A stretch of 64,000 nucleotides of DNA from Oscillibacter ruminantium GH1 (GTDB taxonomy: Bacteria > Bacillota > Clostridia > Oscillospirales > Oscillospiraceae). Location: positions 62,001-126,000 of the forward strand of contig NZ_DF158899.1 of the NCBI RefSeq assembly GCF_000307265.1, given 5' to 3'. Below the pieces are notes generated by a model. The model made no database searches. It was not told the origin of the DNA and saw nothing but the letters and a program-made list of their open reading frames with translations. Below are positions 33,685 through 40,684 of this stretch, piece by piece (position 1 is the first letter of the stretch; each line of letters opens with the position of its first letter). The position numbers and the translations under genes were made by a program.

Positions 33685-34781
33685 GCAATTCCGCAGTTGA
33701 GCGCGGCGAGCCTCTCATCCACGTTTCCAAACGGGTTGGCATCGCCCAGAGCAAGGCTTGGGCCATTCGCGGAGCCGCGCTGGTTCTGGCGCTGATGATT
33801 TCCGGTCTCGTAATTTTCTCCATTGTTCACCTCAGCCCCCTGAAGGTTTATGGTGCCATGTTCGAGGGCGCTTTTGGAACCTCCCGCCGGGCTTGGGTCA
33901 CCATTCGGGACGCCATGATGATGCTCTGCGTTGCCGTGGGTCTTGCCCCGGCATTCAAAATGCGTTTTTGGAACATCGGCGCAGAAGGGCAGATTCTGGT
34001 AGGCGCCATTGCCACCGCGGCCTGTATGATTTATCTGGGCAATTCTCTGCCCACGCCTGCGCTGCTGGCGGTGATGATGGTCGTCTCTGTCATCGCGGGC
34101 GGAGTCTGGGGCTTGATCCCCGGCGTGTTCAAGGCCCGCTGGGGCACGAATGAAACGCTGTTCACCCTGATGATGAACTACGTCGCCATCCAGCTCACCA
34201 GCTTTGCCGTTTCCAAATGGGAAACACCCATCGGGTCAAACTCCGTGGGTATCATCAACCAGAAGAGCAACGCCGGCTGGTTCCCTCCCATCTTCGGGCA
34301 GGCATACACGCTGAATGTCGTCATCGTGCTGACTCTGGCGGTTCTAATGTACGTATATCTCAAATACTCCAAGCAGGGCTATGAGATCTCCGTGGTGGGT
34401 GACAGTGAAAACACTGCCCGGTATGCCGGCATCAGTGTGCGGAAGGTCTATATCCGCACCATGTTCCTCTCCGGTGCAATCTGCGGCATTGCGGGCTTTT
34501 TGGCCGTCTCCGGCTCCTCCCACACCATTTCTGTGGATACTGCCGGTGGGCGCGGTTTTACTGCCATTATCGTGGCGTGGCTGGCAAAGTTCAATACGTT
34601 TGTGATGATTCTGTTCTCGTTCCTGCTGATGTTCTTGGAAAAGGGCGCGGTGGAGATCGCCTCCCGGTACAACCTGAACAGCTTCGTCTCGGACATTATC
34701 ACCGGCATTTTGCTGTTCTGCATCTTAGGCAGCGAGTTCTTCATCAACTACAAGGTCAGCTTCCGCCGCAAGCACAGCTGA
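33681..34781 (+). CDS. BMP-type nucleoside ABC transporter permease (first)
   Basis: A 366-residue membrane protein with about nine to ten helices. It has the sugar/nucleoside permease motif FWNIGAEGQILVGAIATA and KARWGTNETLFTLMMNYVA, then GDSENTARYAGISVRKVYI as the coupling loop and SHTISVDTAGGRGFTAIIVAWL. NupP-like. The ATG at 33681 overlaps the ATPase stop (ATGA) with GGAGG upstream. It forms a heterodimeric channel with the next gene product. Confidence 0.93.
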   Translation: MSNSAVERGEPLIHVSKRVGIAQSKAWAIRGAALVLALMISGLVIFSIVHLSPLKVYGAMFEGAFGTSRRAWVTIRDAMMMLCVAVGLAPAFKMRFWNIGAEGQILVGAIATAACMIYLGNSLPTPALLAVMMVVSVIAGGVWGLIPGVFKARWGTNETLFTLMMNYVAIQLTSFAVSKWETPIGSNSVGIINQKSNAGWFPPIFGQAYTLNVVIVLTLAVLMYVYLKYSKQGYEISVVGDSENTARYAGISVRKVYIRTMFLSGAICGIAGFLAVSGSSHTISVDTAGGRGFTAIIVAWLAKFNTFVMILFSFLLMFLEKGAVEIASRYNLNSFVSDIITGILLFCILGSEFFINYKVSFRRKHS

Positions 34782-34795
34782 GGGAGGGTGGATAT

Positions 34796-35776
34796 ATGAC
34801 ACAATTTATTTCCCTGTTCCAAGCCGCCATCATGTTCGGCTCCGTCATCATGTTCGGCGCGCTGGGTGAAATTCTCACGGAACGGTCCGGCAACCTGAAT
34901 CTGGGCGTTCCCGGCATCATGTACTTAGGCGGCATTGCAGGCCTGATCGGTTCGTTTTTCTATGAGGCATCCACCACTTCCCCCTCCCCCGTTGTGGGAA
35001 TGCTGATCGCGCTGGTGTGTGCATTCGGCATGGCGGCGCTGGGCGGACTGATTTTCAGCTTCCTGACCATTTCCCTTCGGGCCAATCAAAACGTCACCGG
35101 TCTGACGCTGACCATTTTTGGCGGCGGCGTTGCCAACTTCTTCGGCGGCAGCCTCAATAAGCTGGCTGGCGGCGTGGGTCAGATCTCTGTGGCCGCTACC
35201 TCCTCTGCCTTTCGGACTGCCACCCCCTTGGCGGGGATGGGGACCGCAGGCAAGCTGTTCTTCTCTTACGGATTCCTCGCCTACGCGGCGATTGTGATCG
35301 CAGTGTTCCTGCACTACTTCATGAGCCGGTCCCGCAAGGGACTAAATCTGCGGGCTGTGGGTGAAAATCCCGGCACGGCCGATGCGGCGGGCATCAACGT
35401 CACCCGCAACAAGTATCTGGCCACCTGCATGGGCGCGGGCGTTTCGGGTCTTGGCGGTCTTTACTATGTGATGGACTATACGAAAGGCACTTGGGCCAAC
35501 GACGGCGGAATTGAGTCTCTTGGCTGGCTTGCCGTGGCGCTGGTTATTTTCGCCACTTGGAAGCCCCTCAACGCTATCTGGGGTTCCTACCTGTTCGGCC
35601 TGCTGTTCTGGATGTATTTCTACATTCCCGGCTTGAACCGCAGCTCTCAGGAACTGTTCAAAATGCTGCCCTACATCGTGACTCTGGTGGTTTTGGTAGC
35701 GGTTTCTCTTCGTAACAAGAAGGAAAATCAGCCGCCTGCGTCTCTGGGCCTTCCCTATTTCCGCGAGGAACGCTAA
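34796..35776 (+). CDS. BMP-type nucleoside ABC transporter permease (second)
   Basis: A 326-residue permease with about eight to nine helices. Signatures are LGEILTERSGNLNLGVPGIMYLGG near the start, ISLRANQNVTGLTLTIFG, the coupling loop RAVGENPGTADAAGINVTRNKYLA, and GIESLGWLAVALVIFATWKP. NupQ-like. It begins 14 bases after the first permease with GGGAGGGTGG, and ends the transporter operon. Confidence 0.93.
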   Translation: MTQFISLFQAAIMFGSVIMFGALGEILTERSGNLNLGVPGIMYLGGIAGLIGSFFYEASTTSPSPVVGMLIALVCAFGMAALGGLIFSFLTISLRANQNVTGLTLTIFGGGVANFFGGSLNKLAGGVGQISVAATSSAFRTATPLAGMGTAGKLFFSYGFLAYAAIVIAVFLHYFMSRSRKGLNLRAVGENPGTADAAGINVTRNKYLATCMGAGVSGLGGLYYVMDYTKGTWANDGGIESLGWLAVALVIFATWKPLNAIWGSYLFGLLFWMYFYIPGLNRSSQELFKMLPYIVTLVVLVAVSLRNKKENQPPASLGLPYFREER

Positions 35777-35836
35777 AGCGATCATTCCCAGCAGGAACTT
35801 CCGAACAAGTCTTGTAAGTAAATATTTAAGAGGAGA

Positions 35837-35870
35837 ACCCGGTGTGACTTAGGTCACACCGGGTCCTTTA
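35837..35870. terminator. Hairpin overlapping the helicase stop codon
   Basis: A perfect 12-bp stem ACCCGGTGTGAC/GTCACACCGGGT (35837-35848 with 35853-35864). The minus-strand helicase stop lies in the loop. Both sides have only short T runs, so it could end both convergent transcripts with moderate strength. Confidence 0.65.
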
Positions 35871-37090
35871 TGTCCAGAGGCACGCGATCTCTTCGGCTTG
35901 ACTGCCGCAGTTGTGTGTGCGCGGCCAGAGCCATATCGCTTCTGAGGTGTTTTTTCGGATTTTTCCAGTATCATCATTGGCCATTCCGATTTTTCAACGG
36001 TAACGGTATGCCCCATCAGTTTTTCGATATCTTTTAAATAGGGAATTTCATCATAGTCGCAGAAGCTGACGGCAATCCCCCCCAATCCGGCGCGGCCGGT
36101 TCTTCCAATGCGGTGAATATAAGTTTCCGGTTCGTTCGGCAATTCATAGTTAAATACGTGGGACAGCTCAGGAATATCAATTCCCCGCGCCGCAATATCC
36201 GTTGCAACAAGAATTTTGATATCTCCGCTTTTGAATCGTTTCAGCGCAGTCTGTCTTGCCGTCTGGCCCTTATTTCCATGAATCGCCATCGCAACCATAC
36301 CGGCCTTGGCCAGCTCCTTGACCACCTTATCGGCGGCATGCTTTGTCCGGGTGAAAACCAGCGCACTTCCAACATCACGTGCGCGCAGCAGCTTTTTCAG
36401 CAGGTGGCGCTTGTTTCCCTTGTCAATCAAGTACACATATTGTTGAACGGAGGCGGCTGTGCTGGTCACGGGGTCAACTTTCACCGTAACCGGATCGTGA
36501 AGAATGGTCTTTGCAAGGGCCTCAATCTCTGTTGGCATGGTTGCGCTGAAAAGGAGCGTCTGCCGATTCTTGGGCAGTGCGCGCAGGACTTTTTTTACAT
36601 CATGGATAAAACCCATATCCAGCATCCTGTCGGCTTCATCCAACACAAAAATTTGGATCTGAGAAATGTCAACATAGCCTTGGTTCATGAGGTCACACAG
36701 CCGTCCCGGGGTTGCAATCAGAATATCCGTTCCGCGCTGCAGCCGTTCAACTTGGGGCACTTGGCTGACACCGCCAAAGATAACCGTACAGCGGAGGGAC
36801 AGGTTCGATCCATAGTCTTCAAAATTCTCTTGAATCTGAATCGCTAATTCTCTTGTGGGCGTTAAAATCAGTGCTTTAATGAACTTTCCACGTTCTGACG
36901 CAAGATTCTGAAGAATCGGAAGCGCGAATGCGGCGGTTTTGCCCGTGCCGGTTTGGGCGCATCCGATCAAATCCCTTTTCTGCAAGAGAAAAGGAATTGC
37001 TTTCTGCTGAATCGGCGTGGGCGTTGTGTAATTCTGGCGGTCAATGGCCTTTAAAATAGGTGCTGTTAAATTCAATTCTTTAAATGTCAT
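35849..37090 (-). CDS. DEAD-box RNA helicase (RhlE/CshA-like)
   Basis: A 413-residue ATP-dependent RNA helicase that opens RNA duplexes. Motifs in order: PTPIQQKAIP (Q), AQTGTGKT (I), PTRELA (Ia), TPGRL (Ib), DEAD in VLDEADRML (II), SAT (III), VFTRTKHAADKV (IV), ATDIAARGID (V) and HRIGRTGRAG (VI). A short basic tail follows. Its base composition looks lower in GC than its neighbours, and the gene is preceded by an attenuator and a short leader peptide, both suggesting acquisition with its own control. The ribosome site (AAGAGA) is weak. Confidence 0.93.
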   Translation of the reverse strand: MTFKELNLTAPILKAIDRQNYTTPTPIQQKAIPFLLQKRDLIGCAQTGTGKTAAFALPILQNLASERGKFIKALILTPTRELAIQIQENFEDYGSNLSLRCTVIFGGVSQVPQVERLQRGTDILIATPGRLCDLMNQGYVDISQIQIFVLDEADRMLDMGFIHDVKKVLRALPKNRQTLLFSATMPTEIEALAKTILHDPVTVKVDPVTSTAASVQQYVYLIDKGNKRHLLKKLLRARDVGSALVFTRTKHAADKVVKELAKAGMVAMAIHGNKGQTARQTALKRFKSGDIKILVATDIAARGIDIPELSHVFNYELPNEPETYIHRIGRTGRAGLGGIAVSFCDYDEIPYLKDIEKLMGHTVTVEKSEWPMMILEKSEKTPQKRYGSGRAHTTAAVKPKRSRASGHKGPGVT

Positions 37091-37105
37091 TTTGTTCTCT
37101 TCATT

Positions 37106-37144
37106 CTAAAATATCAGAATAGACGGCATCCATGCACACGGCAT
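37106..37144 (-). CDS. 12-residue leader peptide upstream of the helicase
   Basis: On the minus strand an ATG with GAGGG 6-7 bases before it encodes MPCAWMPSILIF and stops 15 bases ahead of the helicase start. It lies after the attenuator hairpin. Its short size, good ribosome site and place suggest a regulatory upstream ORF that could couple translation status to helicase expression. Translation is not proven. Confidence 0.5.
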   Translation of the reverse strand: MPCAWMPSILIF

Positions 37145-37168
37145 AAGTACCCTCTATTTTGTACAGTT

Positions 37169-37264
37169 AAAAAAGTGGTTTCCGTCAATCAAAATCAACG
37201 GAAACCACTTTGCTTCTTTGATAACACAGTTTTATAGTATACCACAAATCTCACAAAATGAAAA
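37169..37264 (-). promoter_or_regulatory. Helicase promoter and leader attenuator
   Basis: On the minus strand TTTTCA (37259-37264) and TATACT (37236-37241) are 17 bases apart. About 20 bases after the expected start comes a perfect 13-bp hairpin, ACGGAAACCACTT (37198-37210) with AAGTGGTTTCCGT (37173-37185), followed by TTTTTT (37169-37174). This is an intrinsic terminator inside the 5' leader, so helicase transcription depends on read-through. The remaining stretch 37265-37512 is AT-rich with no supported gene. Confidence 0.75.
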
Positions 37265-37512
37265 GGTGTTTTTTTATTTATAAGCAAAACTCCGGACGCC
37301 CGATCAGATTTGTCATCGTCCCCACCGTGATCTTGTTGGGACTTTCTTCGTTTGACATCGGTCATTGCGTTCCGCCGCACCGGCTTAACGCGCCAACTTC
37401 CCTGCGTCAGATTTTTTACACTTTTCCCCTTCACTGAAAACAATTTGCATATTTTTTAGGGATTGAACAACACTAAGCATATTGCAAAACGAAATGAAAG
37501 GTGTTGCTGAAT

Positions 37513-37818
37513 ATGAGTAATCTTGGATGTAGCGTGCATTCTTGCGGAAATAACTGTTCTGGCCTTTGCTGCCTGTCCTCCATTGACGTTACCGGGGGCA
37601 GTGCAACGTCCAGCAGCGAAACTTCCTGCCGTTCCTATCGCCCCGCCAGCGGAGCAACCAACAGCGCAGAGGATCCTGCTGCAAGCCCTTCCACCAACAT
37701 CAGCTGCAAAGCCAGCAACTGCAAGCACAATGACAACTGCAGATGCAGTGCATCCCGCGTTACCATTGATAACTGCGGGTGCGGCAACGGCGCGGGATGC
37801 CAGACTTTCGAGAAATAA
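37513..37818 (+). CDS. Cysteine-rich protein with two DUF1540-like modules
   Basis: A 101-residue protein with 17 cysteines by my reading. Residues about 3-40 (LGCSVHSCGNNCSGLCCLSS then SCRSYRP) and about 63-101 (ISCKASNCKHNDNCRCSASRVTI then GCQTFEK) each match the DUF1540 pattern of spaced cysteines ending in a Thr/Tyr-Phe motif. The linker is Ser/Ala-rich. DUF1540 proteins probably bind metal; some are made in spores. A 51-residue helical protein follows 22 bases later in the same operon. Confidence 0.82.
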   Translation: MSNLGCSVHSCGNNCSGLCCLSSIDVTGGSATSSSETSCRSYRPASGATNSAEDPAASPSTNISCKASNCKHNDNCRCSASRVTIDNCGCGNGAGCQTFEK

Positions 37819-37840
37819 TTCTCCCTAACGAGGTGGTTTC

Positions 37841-37996
37841 ATGTCATATGTAAGTCCAAAATTGCATCAGCAATTTGAATCTCTATCGATTGACCTTAAA
37901 AACGAAATTCTTTCGCGTAACGTGCAGCTCAACAACTTGAATGATCTCATTGCCGTGCTTCAGCAAATTATTAATGACGAGGAATCCGCCACTTAA
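37841..37996 (+). CDS. 51-residue helical hypothetical protein
   Basis: A short frame (MSYVSPKLHQQFESLSIDLK, later NLNDLIAVLQQIINDEE) with a good ribosome site (GAGGTGG). The heptad-like leucine and isoleucine spacing suggests a coiled coil. Its stop codon lies in the loop of a perfect terminator. It appears co-transcribed with the DUF1540 protein. Function unknown. Confidence 0.7.
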   Translation: MSYVSPKLHQQFESLSIDLKNEILSRNVQLNNLNDLIAVLQQIINDEESAT

Positions 37997-38016
37997 TTGT
38001 GGCGGATTCCTTTTTG
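37981..38016 (+). terminator. Terminator of the DUF1540 operon
   Basis: A perfect 12-bp stem (37981-37992 with 37999-38010), with the stop codon in the loop, then TTTTT. Confidence 0.92.
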
Positions 38017-38199
38017 CAGCTTATAACTGAAAGCTCCCATTTAAATGTTTCATTGCGGGGTCCATCGGAAAAAGGAAATCACGGCAAATTCCCTGCCGTA
38101 ACCCATCATTCTCGATTCAGTCTGCGGCTGTTCCACCCCAAACTTTCTTATGCGCATTATCCCTCATTCTCCGCCGGGTTTTTCACGCCGTTTTCCGGT

Positions 38200-39363
38200 C
38201 TATTCGCCCCGCGACTCCTTCAGGTCTTCTTTTTTCTTCCGGCGGCGCTGGTTCTCCCTCTTCCAATCATTTAGCAATGACTGCGCTCCGCTTTTAATGA
38301 ACAGCACACTGACGGCATAATTCAAGGCGTCGCGCGTCTCCTTATCCAGCCCCACCATCGCTTTCAGCATCACGGCGGCCGTCTTGGCCCCCTGCGCCCG
38401 CATCTCGGCCAATGTCGCCGCGCCGGTGGAGGACAGCACTTCAAACAGCGCGTCGGTAAACCGCTCCCGCTGTTCCTGATTGAGACTGTCCACCCACTCC
38501 TTCAACGCCTTGTCGTTCGTCTCCACACCGGAGAGATCATCCATCCTCACAAATTCCGGTCCCTTGACACACCATGAAAATCCGTCGTGCTGCAAGACTC
38601 CCACCTGCGTGGAGTCCACCACAATAAAATCCTCCTCATGCTCCATCAACAGACCCACCACGGAGGATTTGGGTAAAATCGTAAAAATCCGGTCCGCCAC
38701 CCGTCGGTGCTCTTCCCGGCTCAAAAGCGTCTCCCGAAAGCCGGGACCGTCGTTGTTGTAGACGGCAAGCAAACGATTCTGGATGGATTTCCCACAGTTA
38801 ACCGCGCTGTAAACCGCCAGATTTCCGCCCTTGGAATGTCCGCCCAGATACAGCTTCCAGCCCCGATACCGAGCGGCCGCCCGCTTGACATAGTCCACTG
38901 CCCGCACCTGAGAGGGAACCGTGTCCAGCAGAGCCATATCAAAATCTTCTTTCCAGCCCACCAGCGTGTCGTCCGTTCCCCGAAAAGAGAGATAAGCGGC
39001 GCGCCCCGGCAGTTCCACTGTGATTGCGGCAAACTGCTCCGCCCGCGCCTCGTCCAGATGCTCTTCACAACAGCTCAGAATCAAATCTCCAAACCGTGCG
39101 GAGGTACACATTTTTTCCAGCATAGCAGGAATCAGCTCTGGAACCAGTACACTGCTTTCCAGCTTCTTGTCCCGCCCGTCGGAAAAATACCGCGCCGCCG
39201 CGTCCCGCAGAACGACCCCCGCCCCTTCGCCAACGCCGGGGACAATCCCATGGAAATCCACAAAGGCCAGCTCCGCAAAAATCAAATTATCAATCTCATT
39301 GAAGGGCGCGCTCAAAAAGGTAAGATCTCCCCGCCAGTCCAGATAGTCCATCAGATTTGACAT
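38200..39363 (-). CDS. DUF2974 (Mbeg1-like) alpha/beta-hydrolase
   Basis: A 387-residue protein. The start (NLMDYLDWRGDLTFLSAPFNEIDNL) is the DUF2974 signature. The nucleophile elbow is LGGHSKGGNLAVY (about residue 174), and a downstream aspartate and histidine complete a possible triad. FRGTDDTLVGWKEDFDMAL resembles the lipase oxyanion region. The C-terminal tail is highly basic. There is no signal peptide, so an intracellular lipase or esterase is likely. Substrate unknown. Confidence 0.85.
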   Translation of the reverse strand: MSNLMDYLDWRGDLTFLSAPFNEIDNLIFAELAFVDFHGIVPGVGEGAGVVLRDAAARYFSDGRDKKLESSVLVPELIPAMLEKMCTSARFGDLILSCCEEHLDEARAEQFAAITVELPGRAAYLSFRGTDDTLVGWKEDFDMALLDTVPSQVRAVDYVKRAAARYRGWKLYLGGHSKGGNLAVYSAVNCGKSIQNRLLAVYNNDGPGFRETLLSREEHRRVADRIFTILPKSSVVGLLMEHEEDFIVVDSTQVGVLQHDGFSWCVKGPEFVRMDDLSGVETNDKALKEWVDSLNQEQRERFTDALFEVLSSTGAATLAEMRAQGAKTAAVMLKAMVGLDKETRDALNYAVSVLFIKSGAQSLLNDWKRENQRRRKKKEDLKESRGE

Positions 39364-39552
39364 TGGTGTTCCTCCCGTCTTCAGTCTCTCTTCATTATAC
39401 TCAAATTTTTAATTTTGAAAAGCAAATGCAACTTCGCGCAGAGATTATATCCGGCTTTCGCGGTCTTTGCTCAACATTCCCAGAAATCCACGGGTCTATT
39501 TCAGACAGGCCCTTCATAGGCTGTACCATCTTTACGGACAGAGGTGTACGGC

Positions 39553-40158
39553 ATGGAACAAATCAGAAACGAAGTGGAACTGTGCGGCACGATAACCGCA
39601 CCGCCAGTCTTCTCCCACGAAAATCACGGCGTTAAATTTTACAGCGTCTCTCTCTGGGTCGAGCGTCTTTCCGGGCAGTCGGATACGCTCCCAATTCTTC
39701 TGCGCGCTCCCCTTCCCGCGGCAGTTGAGGTGGGGGCAAGGGTTCGGGTCTTGGGCCAGCTCCGGTCCTTCAATAATAAGAGCGGACTTGGAAGCCGCCT
39801 GATACTTACCGTCTATGCCATGACTGTGGAGCCTTGGGCGGATGCGCCGGTAAACCGTGTGATTCTTTGCGGAACCCTGTGTAAACCTCCGGTCCTCCGC
39901 CGAACGCCTCTTGGCCGCAGTATCTGCGACGTGATGCTGGCCGTTGGGCGGCGGTATGGGCGCGCGGATTACCTGCCCGTGATTGTCTGGGGCCAGTTGG
40001 CTCAAACCGTCAGTCACAAAATCGTGGGGGACATTTTGGGAATTGAGGGACGCTTCCAAAGTCGGGTCTATACAAAGGTGATAGACGGCGTTCCCCAGCA
40101 GCGGACAGCCTATGAGGTCTCCGTAATGCATTTACTTGAGGAACCATCACCGGATTGA
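39553..40158 (+). CDS. SSB-like protein with two OB folds
   Basis: A 201-residue protein. Both halves resemble single-stranded DNA-binding OB folds: EVELCGTITAPPVFSHENHGVKFYSVSL then RVRVLGQLRSFNNK, and NRVILCGTLCKPPVLRRTPLGRSICDVMLAV then YLPVIVWGQLA and GIEGRFQSRVY. No acidic C-terminal tip of standard SSB is present. It may be an accessory SSB-type protein. The ATG at 39553 is chosen for AGAGGTG upstream. Confidence 0.75.
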   Translation: MEQIRNEVELCGTITAPPVFSHENHGVKFYSVSLWVERLSGQSDTLPILLRAPLPAAVEVGARVRVLGQLRSFNNKSGLGSRLILTVYAMTVEPWADAPVNRVILCGTLCKPPVLRRTPLGRSICDVMLAVGRRYGRADYLPVIVWGQLAQTVSHKIVGDILGIEGRFQSRVYTKVIDGVPQQRTAYEVSVMHLLEEPSPD

Positions 40159-40183
40159 TGGCATCTATTTTCGGTTCATTTGT

Positions 40184-40263
40184 TTTAAGGTAACACCGCA
40201 CAGAGATTGCAAGCAAGCTGTGCATAAAACTGCTAGGCGTTCTTTGTGCAGTGTTGCCTTAAA
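40184..40263. repeat. Short palindromic element with 23-bp terminal inverted repeats (MITE-like)
   Basis: The left end (40184-40206, starting TTTAAGGTAACACCGCACA) and the right end (40241-40263, inverse starting TTTAAGGCAACACTGCACA) are imperfect inverse copies enclosing 34 bases. A closely similar end occurs at 56504-56533, so the family is dispersed. No coding capacity. Confidence 0.65.
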
Positions 40264-40313
40264 TTTAAGTGGGATGAACGCTTCGCCGCTCCTGCACGAT
40301 ATTGGAGACTTAT

Positions 40314-40405
40314 AAAGCCGCACCGCATTTGAAGCAACCTCAAGCCGTTAGAGCGCATGATATGCTGTCTAACAAGTGGTTGCCGTTCATTTGCGGTGCG
40401 GCTTT
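40314..40405. repeat. 92-base nested palindrome, possible structured RNA or terminator
   Basis: Outer arms AAAGCCGCACCGCA (40314-40327) and TGCGGTGCGGCTTT (40392-40405), then GCAACC/GGTTGC (40334-40339 with 40378-40383) and GTTAGA/TCTAAC (40347-40352 with 40368-40373). The plus strand ends in TTTT. Between this and the FapA gene at 40685 I see only a promoter. Confidence 0.6.
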
Positions 40406-40546
40406 TCATGCTTGTGGGTTTGATCGAACGCATTTTTCTCAACTTTCTCTTTCTCCATAATCTCTCGGACCGCTCACAATATCCGTTCAAACGCCGCGAA
40501 ATTGGCCTACCGCCCCTCTTATTCGTCATTTTATGCGGAGTTCAAT

Positions 40547-40574
40547 TTGACTTTGGAATATTTTGTGGTATAAT
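40547..40574 (+). promoter_or_regulatory. Promoter of the FapA-like gene
   Basis: TTGACT (40547-40552) and consensus TATAAT (40569-40574) are 16 bases apart. Confidence 0.78.
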
Positions 40575-40684
40575 AATACAAAAGTTTGTTTTTTTGTAAC
40601 TTCCCGCCCTTTTATGTGAAAACGCAATTGCTTCCGTGCCGTCTCGCGGTTTGGAATATCTGTCGATAAGCAGGAGTGAGAAAA

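Noticed and set aside
37195..37443. Minus-strand frame of 82 codons upstream of the helicase
   Set aside because: It runs through the helicase promoter and attenuator, has low-complexity charged sequence and no good start.
40233..40529. Basic 98-residue minus-strand frame in the gap before the FapA-like gene
   Set aside because: It overlaps both palindromic elements and the composition follows them; no family recognised.
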